A stretch of DNA of 11,875 bases from JBFLVN01 sp040758475 (GCA_040758475.1 JBFLVN010000108.1:1-11875); one strand, 5' to 3'. Positions 1 to 7,187 are shown, numbered from the stretch's first letter. Numbers and translations are program-made. Notes: generated by a model from the sequence alone, not told the origin.

Positions 1-1181
1 AAAAAGGCGGCCTGGGTCCGGGGCGTGTTCCACGACGGCCGGGCCGGGACGCGGTAGATGCAGGCCGAAGCGTAGACGCCGGCGAGGCCCGAGAGCGCCA
101 CGAGCGCGCCGATCGCTCCCCGCAAGGGCGGGGGCGCCAGGGGGAACCAGCGAAGGGCCGCGTGCAGGAAGGCGAGCCCGGCGAAGAGGGCGAAGAAGAG
201 GACTTCCCGCGAGAGCCAGGAGCGGCGCCACATCTTGAGGGCCCGCCACGCGAAGAGGGGCTTTCCGAGGTGGAAGATGGAAACCCCGAGGGCAAGGCCA
301 GCGGCGCCGAGCATCACGAGGGCCCCGGTCTTGAGGACCGATTCGAAGGCGGGGGGAAACGAGAGAAGCTCGCCCGCCCATTCCATGAGGAGGAGCGAGA
401 GGAACCCCCCCACGGCGAGCTGGGTGAAGACCGTGAGCACGATGAGCGAGTAATGGGCTTTTTCGGGCTTGATCCTGAAATCGTCGATCCGCTGGAGCCT
501 CTCGCCGAGCGCCGGGGGAAGGGTGATCCGCGTGGCGGAGACCGTGATCCCCGCGTCGGGAAGTCCCGGGGCGTTGGCGCCCGAAAGATCGCGGCGCCAC
601 TCGGCGGGCTTGAAAGCTTCGATCTGGATCGCCCCCGAGGGGCAGGCCGCCACACAGGCGGGAAGCTCCCCGGCTTTCAGGCGGTTGTGGCAGAGGTCGC
701 ACTTCGTCACGACGCCCCGCTCCTCGTTGAACTGGGGGGCGCCGTAGGCGCAGTTCCAGGTGCAGTACTGGCAGCCGATGCAGGTGCTCGAATCGAGCAG
801 AACGACGCCCGTCAGCGGGTCTTTCTTGTAGGCGTCCACCGGGCAGCCCGAGAGGCACGTGGGCTCCAAGCAATGGTTGCAGGCGATCGACGTGAAGAAG
901 TGCTTGGTATCGGGAAAGACGCCCCCTTCGACTTCGCCTACGCGGCGCCATTTGACGTCCGGCGGGTTGTTGTTCTGCTCGTGGCAGGCGACTTCGCAGC
1001 ACTTGCACCCCACGCACAGGGACATGTCGAAGTGGAAGCGCCAGTTTTCGCCGGGCTGGAGGGGGATGGCGGGGCGGTGTTCTTCGCCGCCCGGAACGAC
1101 GCGAAGGGGCTGGCGCTCGGGCTCCTGGGCGATCCGCCGCTGGAACGCTTCGATCGCGGTTTCTTCGGCGGCCGTGCCCAT
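1..1181 (-). CDS. DmsB-DmsC-type fused iron-sulfur / membrane anchor subunit (3' end outside window)
   Basis: This gene starts at ATG 1181, only 4 bp after the nirBD stop, and remains open to the window edge, so at least 393 residues are visible. The N-terminal half is a four-cluster ferredoxin of the DmsB/NrfC type. Sixteen cysteines fall in four groups: C56/C59/C62/C66, C101/C104/C109/C113, C134/C137/C140/C144 and C161/C164/C176/C180. From about residue 243 it becomes hydrophobic, with roughly four membrane segments (243-268, 282-303, 325-345, 354-374). It carries DmsC landmarks: HLGKP at 304, SWLSRE at 321 and a PARPSWNTP-like stretch at 379. In this family the DmsC part takes electrons from quinol and the DmsB part passes them to a molybdopterin subunit. 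By position after nirBD the likely partner is an assimilatory nitrate reductase, but no such gene is in the window. The fusion is directly visible; the partner is inference. Confidence 0.88.
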   Translation of the reverse strand, partial: MGTAAEETAIEAFQRRIAQEPERQPLRVVPGGEEHRPAIPLQPGENWRFHFDMSLCVGCKCCEVACHEQNNNPPDVKWRRVGEVEGGVFPDTKHFFTSIACNHCLEPTCLSGCPVDAYKKDPLTGVVLLDSSTCIGCQYCTWNCAYGAPQFNEERGVVTKCDLCHNRLKAGELPACVAACPSGAIQIEAFKPAEWRRDLSGANAPGLPDAGITVSATRITLPPALGERLQRIDDFRIKPEKAHYSLIVLTVFTQLAVGGFLSLLLMEWAGELLSFPPAFESVLKTGALVMLGAAGLALGVSIFHLGKPLFAWRALKMWRRSWLSREVLFFALFAGLAFLHAALRWFPLAPPPLRGAIGALVALSGLAGVYASACIYRVPARPSWNTPRTQAAF

Positions 1182-1185
1182 CGCC

Positions 1186-4104
1186 TTAGGCCACCTTCTC
1201 CCGGGCGCAGGCGTGTTCGGGGGCGGCGAGTTCGGCCGCCGGGGGGAGATGGGCGAAGACTTCGCCCCCCGCCACTTTCACGGGGAAAGTCTGGATGGCG
1301 TATTGCTCGCCGCTCAGGCACTCCCCCGATTCGAGGGAGAAAGTCTTTTTGTGGAACGGGCAGGCGACCTTGGGAACGCCCCCCGCGTCCCCCACGATCC
1401 CCCGGGCAAGGGCCATCTGGTTGCGGTGGGGGCAGAGGTTTTGCGTCGCGTACCACCGGCCCTGGCTGGCGAGGTTGTAAATGGCGATCTGCGCGTCCCC
1501 GTACTTGAAGGCGATGCCGCCGTTGGCGGGAACGTCGCTGGCAGCGGCGACGCGCACCCACGCGCCGGGCTTTTCTTTGGGCGCTGGTTCGGAAGAGGAA
1601 GGGACTTCTTCCCACGAAGAGGGGTCCGGGTACTTCTGCCCCCGCTCGCGTTCGAAGCGGACGGTGGGGTCCCCGCCCTTGTCGTTGACGAAGTGGCGGA
1701 AGAGTTCCTGCTTCTCGGGATCGTTTACCACCTCGGCCCACTCGCACTTGTAGGTCGCCACGAGGTGCTGCATCTCGGCTTCGAGAGCGGTGCAAATGCC
1801 GAGGGAATCGCGGATCACCACGTCCCGGATGGTCTCGATCCCTTTTTCGAGGGTCTCGATCCAGACGGAGGTACGGGTAAGGCGGTCGGCCGTCCGGATG
1901 TAATACATGAGGAAGCGGTCGATGTACCGGATGAGGGTTTCATCGTCCAGGTCGGCGGCCAGGAGATCGGCGTGACGGGGTTTGGCGCCGCCGTTGCCGC
2001 ACACGTAGAGGTTCCAGCCTTTTTCCGTGGCGATGACGCCGAAGTCTTTCCCCTGGGCCTCGGCGCACTCGCGCACGCAACCCGACACGGCGGATTTGAT
2101 CTTGTGGGGGGCGCGAAGGCCCCGGTAGCGGTTTTCGAGGCGGATCGCCATGGCCGTCGAGTCCTGCACGCCGTAGCGGCACCAGGTCGTCCCGACACAG
2201 CTCTTGACCGTCCGGAGGGCCTTTCCGTAGGCGTGGCCGCTCTCGAAACCGGCGGCCACGAGGTCTTTCCAGATGTCGGGGAGCTGTTCGACGCGGGCGC
2301 CAAGAAGGTCGATCCGCTGGCCTCCCGTGATCTTGCAGTAGAGGTCGTATTTTTTTGCCACCTGCCCGAGAACGATGAGCTTTTCGGGGGTGATCTCGCC
2401 GCCCGGGACGCGGGGGATGACCGAGTACGTTCCGCCCCGCTGGATGTTGGCGAGGTAACGGTCGTTCGTGTCCTGGATCGTATCGTGCTTGAGAATCATT
2501 TCGTTCCACGTCGCCGCCAAGATGGAGGCGACGGCGGGCTTGCAGATTTCGCAGCCATCGCCCCGGCCGTGGTTCCGCACGAGCTCGTCAAAGGTCTTGA
2601 TCTTCTTGATCTTGACGATCTCGAAGAGCTGCTGGCGCGTGTAGGGGAAATGTTCGCAGAGGTTTGTATTTACCGATTTCCCCGCGGCCTTGAGTTCGGC
2701 ATTCAAGAGATTCGTGACGAGGGGGATGCACCCGCCGCAGCCGGTGCCAGCCTTGGTGCAGCTCTTGAGCTTTCCGAGAGTGGTGGCTTCTTCCCTGCGG
2801 ATGGCGAGGCAGATGGCCCCTTTGCTCACGTTGTTGCAGGAGCAGACCTGGGCTTCGTCGGGAAGGGTGCTGGGGCCCATGGCCGGAGCGCCTGCCGAAG
2901 AGCCGAGGAGAAGGCCCTCGATCCGCTCGGGGAGGGCCTGAGCGCTTTTGTAGAGGCCAAGGAGCGTTCGGTAATCGGAGGCGTCCCCGACGAGAATGCC
3001 CCCCAGGAGTTTCGTGCCGTCGGCGCTCAGGACGAGTTTCTTGTAGATGCCCGCCCGGACGTCCTCGAAGGATGCGACGTTCGGGCTCTTTGCCGCTTCG
3101 TTGAAGGCGTCCCCGAAGCTCGCCACGTCGACGCCGAGGAGCTTTAGCTGGGTGCTCAGGTCCGCCCCGGTAAAGGCGGCGTTCTCCCCGCGGATGGAAG
3201 CGGCGGCCGTTTTCGCCATGTCGTATCCCGGCGCCACGAGGCCGTAGACCATCCCCTTGTGCAGGGCGCACTCCCCGATGGCGTAGATGGAGGGATCGCT
3301 CGTGCGGAGCTGGTCGTCCACCTGGATGCCGCCCCGTTCGCCCACGGAAAGGCCGCAGGCTTTGGCGAGGTCGTCCCGGGGCCGGATGCCGGCGGAGATG
3401 ATCACCATGTCCGTATCGAGAGAATCCCCGCTCGCGAGTTTCACCTGAGAGACGGCGCCCTCTCCTACGAACGCGGCGGCGCTCGTTTGCAGGTGGACGC
3501 TGATTCCGAGGGCCGCGATCTTGCGGGCGAGGAGCGCCGCCCCCTTGTCGTCCAATTGGCGGGGCATGAGGCGCGGGGCGAATTCGAGGATGCGGGTTTC
3601 GAGCCCCAGGTCGTGGACCGCCTTGGCGGCTTCGAGGCCCAGGAGCCCCCCGCCGATGACGACGGCCCGCCGGCTCTTTTTCGCCCAGCTCCGGATGGCT
3701 TCCACGTCGTCCAAAGTCCGGTAAACGAAAACGCCCGGCAGATCCTTGCCCGGCGTCGGGGGAACGAACGGGACGGAGCCCGTGGCGAGCACCAGGGTGT
3801 CGTAGGGGATTTCGCCCTCTTTGCTCGTCCGGAGGAATTTTTTCTCCCGGTCGATGGCGAGGGCGCGCTCGCCCGTGCGGAGCGCGATCCCTTTTTCCTC
3901 GTACCAACCGGCGGTAGCGAGGAGGAGGTCGCTGGCGGTTTTTCCTGAGAAAGAATCCGTGAGGTGGACGCGGTCGTAGGCCGGGTGGCGTTCTTCTCCC
4001 AGCACCGTAAGCGATATGCCCGCGCCGCCCTCCACAAGAGCTTCGCAGAAGCGGTACCCCACCATTCCATTTCCGATGACTACTACCCGCCGCGCCGCGT
4101 TCAT
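1186..4104 (-). CDS. nirBD: Assimilatory nitrite reductase, fused large (NirB) and small (NirD) subunits
   Basis: The 972-aa product reduces nitrite to ammonium in the cytoplasm with NAD(P)H. In order it has an FAD site (GxGxxG, residues 11-16), an NAD(P)H site (GGGLLG, 151-156) and a BFD-type [2Fe-2S] domain (C421, C423, C456, C459). A second short cysteine pair follows at C518/C521. The siroheme/[4Fe-4S] half-domains carry C636-x5-C642 and C676-x3-C680. A hydrophilic linker (about 825-847) leads to a NirD domain at about 849-955. That domain keeps Rieske ligands C891-x-H893 and C915-x2-H918, which E. coli NirD, as I recall it, lacks. Total length is close to E. coli NirB plus NirD (about 955). 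ATG 4104 is preferred over the longer open frame (4161) because AGGAAGGACC sits just upstream and homologues begin shortly before the FAD motif. A sigma-54 promoter and an ANTAR-type attenuator precede it. Confidence 0.96.
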   Translation of the reverse strand: MNAARRVVVIGNGMVGYRFCEALVEGGAGISLTVLGEERHPAYDRVHLTDSFSGKTASDLLLATAGWYEEKGIALRTGERALAIDREKKFLRTSKEGEIPYDTLVLATGSVPFVPPTPGKDLPGVFVYRTLDDVEAIRSWAKKSRRAVVIGGGLLGLEAAKAVHDLGLETRILEFAPRLMPRQLDDKGAALLARKIAALGISVHLQTSAAAFVGEGAVSQVKLASGDSLDTDMVIISAGIRPRDDLAKACGLSVGERGGIQVDDQLRTSDPSIYAIGECALHKGMVYGLVAPGYDMAKTAAASIRGENAAFTGADLSTQLKLLGVDVASFGDAFNEAAKSPNVASFEDVRAGIYKKLVLSADGTKLLGGILVGDASDYRTLLGLYKSAQALPERIEGLLLGSSAGAPAMGPSTLPDEAQVCSCNNVSKGAICLAIRREEATTLGKLKSCTKAGTGCGGCIPLVTNLLNAELKAAGKSVNTNLCEHFPYTRQQLFEIVKIKKIKTFDELVRNHGRGDGCEICKPAVASILAATWNEMILKHDTIQDTNDRYLANIQRGGTYSVIPRVPGGEITPEKLIVLGQVAKKYDLYCKITGGQRIDLLGARVEQLPDIWKDLVAAGFESGHAYGKALRTVKSCVGTTWCRYGVQDSTAMAIRLENRYRGLRAPHKIKSAVSGCVRECAEAQGKDFGVIATEKGWNLYVCGNGGAKPRHADLLAADLDDETLIRYIDRFLMYYIRTADRLTRTSVWIETLEKGIETIRDVVIRDSLGICTALEAEMQHLVATYKCEWAEVVNDPEKQELFRHFVNDKGGDPTVRFERERGQKYPDPSSWEEVPSSSEPAPKEKPGAWVRVAAASDVPANGGIAFKYGDAQIAIYNLASQGRWYATQNLCPHRNQMALARGIVGDAGGVPKVACPFHKKTFSLESGECLSGEQYAIQTFPVKVAGGEVFAHLPPAAELAAPEHACAREKVA

Positions 4105-4129
4105 GGTCCTTCCTGAGCCTCCAAGTCCC

Positions 4130-4184
4130 GAAAAAGAAGGCGCCCACTTGCCGGAGGCCAAAATGCCTCGGGTGAGTGGGCGCC
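4130..4184 (-). terminator. Attenuator terminator in the nirBD leader
   Basis: A 20-nt arm at 4184-4165 pairs with 4158-4139 around loop ATTTTG. Seventeen positions are Watson-Crick, beginning with 10 uninterrupted pairs (GGCGCCCACT with AGTGGGCGCC). The run TTCTTTTTC follows at 4138-4130. This is a strong intrinsic terminator lying 26 nt before the nirBD ATG and well after the promoter, so it can only act as an attenuator. Its 5' arm begins inside ANTAR hairpin 2. Confidence 0.85.
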
Positions 4185-4262
4185 ATTGCCCAAAGCCGGC
4201 TTACCCTTTGCCGGCTCATCAACGTATCCGGAATTTTCAGGTCCGCCCCCGGCGTTGGGGGC
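4177..4262 (-). promoter_or_regulatory. ANTAR (NasT) target: two hexaloop hairpins in the nirBD leader
   Basis: Hairpin 1 has stem GCCCCC (4262-4257), loop AACGCC (4256-4251) and stem GGGGGC (4250-4245). Hairpin 2 has stem TGGGC (4192-4188), loop AATGGC (4187-4182) and stem GCCCA (4181-4177). Each 6-nt loop has A at position 1 and G at position 4, the signature of RNA bound by ANTAR proteins such as NasT, NasR and EutV. Between them is a third hairpin, AGCCGGC (4216-4210), loop AAAGGGTAA, GCCGGCT (4200-4194), which would bring the two motifs closer together. Hairpin 2 shares 4184-4177 with the 5' arm of the terminator, so the two folds exclude each other. NasT is encoded 2.4 kb away. Confidence 0.82.
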
Positions 4263-4283
4263 TTCCTGTCGCGTTGCTTACTT

Positions 4284-4300
4284 CGCAAACCCTGTGCCAG
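4284..4300 (-). promoter_or_regulatory. Sigma-54 (-24/-12) promoter of nirBD
   Basis: The minus strand reads C-TGGCAC-AGGGT-TTGC-G: both sigma-54 boxes (TGGCAC and TTGC) are perfect and the 5-nt spacing is correct. The -12 GC lies at 4286-4285, which predicts a start near 4273 and a leader of about 170 nt before the nirBD ATG. Sigma-54 promoters need an activator such as NtrC, consistent with nitrogen-limitation control. The sequence shows the site; which activator binds is not known. Confidence 0.85.
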
Positions 4301-4377
4301 CGCGATTGCCGGTTTTCGGGCTTAAACGGGGGATTTAGAGGGTTTTTGAGGCATTTCGGCGGGATGGTGCGGGTTAG

Positions 4378-4416
4378 CTGCCCAAATCGCGGGCAGGCGA
4401 GGTGGAAATTGGGCAG
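4378..4416. repeat. Inverted repeat upstream of the nirBD promoter
   Basis: Perfect 8-bp arms CTGCCCAA (4378-4385) and TTGGGCAG (4409-4416) are separated by 23 bp. The centre lies about 124 bp upstream of the predicted nirBD start, a usual place for a sigma-54 activator site. It also lies just after the PIN gene stop, so it might instead form a 3' hairpin of that transcript, although no T tract follows on the minus strand. Confidence 0.4.
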
Positions 4417-4433
4417 GGAAGAGAGGAGGCCGC

Positions 4434-4844
4434 TTATTTCAAGAGAATCTCGAATCCCTCTTGTTCGAAGTGCCGATCGCTGGTGAGGGCGGTGGAAATT
4501 CGGCGCGACCGCATCAGGTTCATGGAGATGCAATCAGCGAGGCTATAGCCTTTGTCGAGGCGTTTTTCGTACAGGTCCAGGCCGGACAGGAAAGATCGCC
4601 GGGTTTGGGAAACGGCTTCGACGTGCGGTGATTTGAGGATGGCCCGGACGAAACCGGCGGCCACCTGCCGGAGCCTGACGCCGCGGCCGGAGAAGGCCGC
4701 CAGGACTTCCGTTAGAACTTCATCCGTGGTGATGAGCCGCGCGCCGCCAAGGCTTTGCTCGGCGCCGCGGGCCTTGCCCGCCCATTGGTCTTCCTCGTCC
4801 ACGCAAGCGATCCAATAGGCGGTGTCAGCGAAGACCTCTTTCAT
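4434..4844 (-). CDS. PIN-domain (VapC-like) ribonuclease, probable toxin
   Basis: The 136-aa product has the size and acidic-residue pattern of a single PIN domain. D7 lies in the N-terminal ADTAYW motif, E42 and E46 in the following helix, D104 in SLADCIS and D123 in LTSDRHF. PIN proteins of this kind are Mg2+-dependent RNases that usually act as toxins of type II toxin-antitoxin pairs. ATG 4844 overlaps the stop of the upstream small gene by 4 bp (ATGA), the coupling expected of an antitoxin-toxin pair. The domain call is firm. Toxin activity and RNA target are inferred. It sits between nasS and nirBD on the same strand and seems unrelated to nitrogen use. Confidence 0.85.
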   Translation of the reverse strand: MKEVFADTAYWIACVDEEDQWAGKARGAEQSLGGARLITTDEVLTEVLAAFSGRGVRLRQVAAGFVRAILKSPHVEAVSQTRRSFLSGLDLYEKRLDKGYSLADCISMNLMRSRRISTALTSDRHFEQEGFEILLK

Positions 4845-5053
4845 TCTTTCTTAGGGCTTCCGTACAGATAGTGATCGTGGTTGTAGGATAGATCGGAGGG
4901 GAGTTTCGCCCATTCCTCGCGGGGGATAGTGGAGGCGATTTCCCGGAGTACGTCCCAGATGGGAGGGCTTGCAGAGAGTTTCGGGCGCGGTTTGGCGGCG
5001 GGGGCCGTTTTCCGGTGCCTGCTCGCCGTCTTTCTATGCGTTGCGATTCCCAT
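4841..5053 (-). CDS. Small protein paired with the PIN gene, putative antitoxin
   Basis: The 70-aa product has a strongly basic, Ala/Pro-rich first 30 residues and a more conserved-looking C-terminal part (PPIWDVLREIASTIPREEW, then LPSDL and NHDHYLYG). That C-terminal pattern resembles small uncharacterised proteins often encoded before PIN toxins; this rests on memory, not a search. The stop overlaps the toxin ATG by 4 bp. ATG 5053 is the only ATG that gives a sensible product, but it has no clear Shine-Dalgarno sequence, and an in-frame TTG further upstream is possible. No typical DNA-binding fold (AbrB, RHH, HTH) is evident, so the antitoxin role rests on gene order. Confidence 0.65.
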   Translation of the reverse strand: MGIATHRKTASRHRKTAPAAKPRPKLSASPPIWDVLREIASTIPREEWAKLPSDLSYNHDHYLYGSPKKE

Positions 5054-5059
5054 GGAGGA

Positions 5060-5080
5060 CTGAAGTTCCAACTGCTTCAA
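5060..5080. repeat. Inverted repeat just upstream of the putative antitoxin
   Basis: CTGAAG (5060-5065) and CTTCAA (5075-5080) form near-perfect 6-bp arms around a 9-bp spacer, starting 7 bp before the putative antitoxin ATG. The position fits an autoregulatory operator of a toxin-antitoxin pair, but arms this short can arise by chance. Confidence 0.25.
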
Positions 5081-5154
5081 GCCTACTCGAAAAAGGGTCC
5101 TTTGGAAAACCGCCCCCCAACCCCCGCATCTGACAGCCTTGCCTGATGGGCCTC

Positions 5155-6462
5155 TCACCCCAGCCGCTTCAAATCGAACGCGGGTTCGGAGATGGGGGAT
5201 TGGTCCAGGTAACCGCGCAGGTTGGCGGGGTCGAACGAGAGGCCATCGAAAAAGAGGTCGGGCCCCATGGCGAGGCGTCCGGTGGAACCTTCAATGGCCC
5301 AGCGCCGGTCGTGGGTTCCTTCGGTTTTGTAATCCCCGTCCGGTACGGGAATGCCGAGGCCCGCCGCCACTTCGCGGTAGAGGTCCGTCCGGTAGACCTC
5401 CTCCGCCACGCGGGCGAGGCCGATGGGTTCGGGCAGGCGCCCCCAGCGGGCCATCTGGGAGAGGAACCAGAGGGCGTGGGAACGCCAGGGAAAGGTCGCC
5501 CCGTAGCGGTAGAAGACGTTGAAGTCGGGAAGGAGGCGGGGCGCTTCATCCTTGGCGTAGCGGAAGGAGCCGGTCATGGACATGGAGAGGACTTCCGTGG
5601 GAGCGTTTACGTAACTCTCTCCGGCCAGGACGTGGACCGCTTCCAGGCGATTCTCGGGTTTATCGAGCCACTGGGCGGCTTCGAGCAAGGCCGCGAGGAG
5701 CGCCCGGTGGGTCCGCGGGTAGGTAGATGCCCAATCGGCCCGGACGCCGAAAACTTTTTCCGGCGAATTGTTCCAAAGCTCGTACTTGGTCAGGATCACG
5801 CGGCCCAGGTCCAGGTACGCCGCCATCTCGTTCCACGGCTCGCCCACGCAAAAGCCGTCGATCCGCCCGTCGCCAAGGGCCCGCACCATCTCGGGGGGCG
5901 GCACGACGAGGAGCCGCACGTCCTTGTCCGGATGGATTCCCGCCGCGGCGAGCCAGTAGCGGAGTTCGAGTTCGTGGGTGGAAGAAGGAAAGACGGAAGC
6001 GAAGCAGAGCGGGGGCTTCCCCGCCGCCTTGTCCCGTTCGATGAGTTCCTTGAGGGCCTTTCCCGCCGCGAGGCCGCCGTTTTCGAGGGGGCCCGCTTCC
6101 GCAAGGCGCCGGTAGAGGTCCTTGGAAATAGTGATGGCGTTCCCGTTCAGGTCGAGGGAGAGGGCCGTCACCATGGGGACGCGCGGGCCGTGGAGCCCGA
6201 GCGTCGCCGCGAGCGGCAGGGTGGCGAGCATCTGGGCGCCATCCAAAAGGCCCGTGGCGACTTTGTCCCGGATGTTGGACCAGGAGGGTTCGACCGAGAT
6301 GGAGACTTGGAGTCCGTGGCGGGAGAAAAAGCCCCGCTCTTTGGCGATCACGATCGGGGCGCAGTCGGTGAGCCGGATGATCCCCAGGCGCAGGTCGGTC
6401 TTTTCGAGGCTCCGCAAGTTGGCCGGAAAACTGGGCCAGAGGTTTTGCGAACTTCCCGTCAT
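5155..6462 (-). CDS. nasS: NasS: cytoplasmic nitrate/nitrite sensor, NrtA/CmpA-like binding protein
   Basis: The 435-aa product belongs to the NrtA/CmpA nitrate/bicarbonate-binding family, with the fold starting at LRLGIIRLTDCAPIVIAKE (residues 24-42). By spacing, W61, H163 (in SSTHELELRYWL), G207 (in GFCVGEPWN) and K236 (in NSPEKVFG) match ligand-contacting positions of NrtA. There is no signal peptide or lipobox, which fits the cytoplasmic sensor NasS rather than a transporter subunit. In studied systems NasS holds NasT inactive until nitrate or nitrite binds. ATG 6462 has a strong GGGAGG 5 bp upstream and begins 16 nt after nasT ends; the longer in-frame start would overlap nasT. No transporter genes follow, supporting the regulatory role. 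Confidence 0.88.
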   Translation of the reverse strand: MTGSSQNLWPSFPANLRSLEKTDLRLGIIRLTDCAPIVIAKERGFFSRHGLQVSISVEPSWSNIRDKVATGLLDGAQMLATLPLAATLGLHGPRVPMVTALSLDLNGNAITISKDLYRRLAEAGPLENGGLAAGKALKELIERDKAAGKPPLCFASVFPSSTHELELRYWLAAAGIHPDKDVRLLVVPPPEMVRALGDGRIDGFCVGEPWNEMAAYLDLGRVILTKYELWNNSPEKVFGVRADWASTYPRTHRALLAALLEAAQWLDKPENRLEAVHVLAGESYVNAPTEVLSMSMTGSFRYAKDEAPRLLPDFNVFYRYGATFPWRSHALWFLSQMARWGRLPEPIGLARVAEEVYRTDLYREVAAGLGIPVPDGDYKTEGTHDRRWAIEGSTGRLAMGPDLFFDGLSFDPANLRGYLDQSPISEPAFDLKRLG

Positions 6463-6478
6463 GGACGCCTCCCTGTCC

Positions 6479-7063
6479 TTAGAGGACTTCCGAAAAATCA
6501 ATGATCCCCCGCGCCACGTCGGCGAGCCGCTGGTTTCGGTCCATGGCCATGCGGCGAAGGAGCGCGTAGGCCGCCTCTTCGTCCATCTGGCGCCGCTTCA
6601 TGAGCACTCCCTTGGCCCGCTCGATGAGCTTGCGCTCGGCCAGGGTTTCCTTGGTTTTTTGAAGTTCGCCGCGAAGGGCCTGGTATTCCCTAAAGCGCGC
6701 GATGGCCGCGTCCAGGATGGGCTTGACTCGCGAGGGATTTAAACCGTCCACCACGTAGGCACTCACCCCCGCCCGGATGGCCTGCTGGGTGAGGAATTCC
6801 TCCGTCCGGTCCACGAACATGACGATGGGCCGGGGCTGGTCCTCGTTCACCTGCCGGAGGCATTCGAGCGTGTCGCGGTCGGGGGATTCGATGTCGACGA
6901 TCACGACGTCGGGATTTAATTCCCGCACGCGTGAGAGGAGATCGTCGCGGGACGCGAGCGTTCCTGCGATCTGGTAGCCTTGCTGCGCGAGCGTACGGCT
7001 CAGGTCGCCAGCGCGCTCCGCATTCTCGTCGATGAGGAGGACGCGGATGTTGTGTTGGGGCAT
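6479..7063 (-). CDS. nasT: NasT: ANTAR-domain antiterminator of nitrate/nitrite assimilation
   Basis: The 194-aa product has a receiver-like domain (about 5-120, with D57 in VDIESPDRDTLE at the usual phosphoacceptor place). A coiled linker (about 122-140) leads to a C-terminal ANTAR domain (about 130-191; AERKLIERAKGVLMKRR is the diagnostic stretch). Length and the SPDRDTLE motif are typical of NasT. NasT binds paired hexaloop hairpins in leader RNA and prevents termination, and just such a leader precedes nirBD here. ATG 7063 fits family N-termini, although its Shine-Dalgarno sequence is weak; an upstream in-frame GTG (7093) has GGGAGG too close to it. Gene order is nasT then nasS, the reverse of the usual nasS-nasT. 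Confidence 0.93.
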   Translation of the reverse strand: MPQHNIRVLLIDENAERAGDLSRTLAQQGYQIAGTLASRDDLLSRVRELNPDVVIVDIESPDRDTLECLRQVNEDQPRPIVMFVDRTEEFLTQQAIRAGVSAYVVDGLNPSRVKPILDAAIARFREYQALRGELQKTKETLAERKLIERAKGVLMKRRQMDEEAAYALLRRMAMDRNQRLADVARGIIDFSEVL

Positions 7064-7170
7064 GGTGCGCCGGTAGCGTCTTTCCGGCCCCACCCCTCCC
7101 GGTGGCGGCCACGTTCAAGAAATGGGAAAAGAAGAGGCGAGCCGCAAAGACCTCCGGCTTCCAGAAACAA

Positions 7171-7187
7171 AGCAAGGTCCGTACCCT
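7171..7187 (-). promoter_or_regulatory. Possible sigma-54-like promoter of nasT-nasS
   Basis: The minus strand reads GGGTAC-GGACC-TTGC-T (7186-7171). The invariant GG and GC, the whole TTGC box and the 5-nt spacing are kept, with two mismatches to TGGCAC. The predicted start is near 7160, about 97 nt before nasT. Two mismatches make this tentative. Confidence 0.4.

Noticed and set aside
162..1508. 448-codon open frame on the + strand
   Set aside because: It is antisense to the DmsB-DmsC fusion and the end of nirBD; the translation is low-complexity without motifs.
859..3147. Long open frame of 762 codons on the + strand
   Set aside because: It is antisense to nirBD, whose protein has all expected domains; the + translation is Gly/Val/Asp-rich with no domain, typical of high-GC shadow frames.
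2588..4288. 566-codon minus-strand frame overlapping nirBD
   Set aside because: Arg/Pro/Gly-rich translation in a different frame of nirBD, spanning the attenuator; no domain.
5146..6504. 452-codon open frame on the + strand
   Set aside because: It is the exact antisense shadow of nasS.
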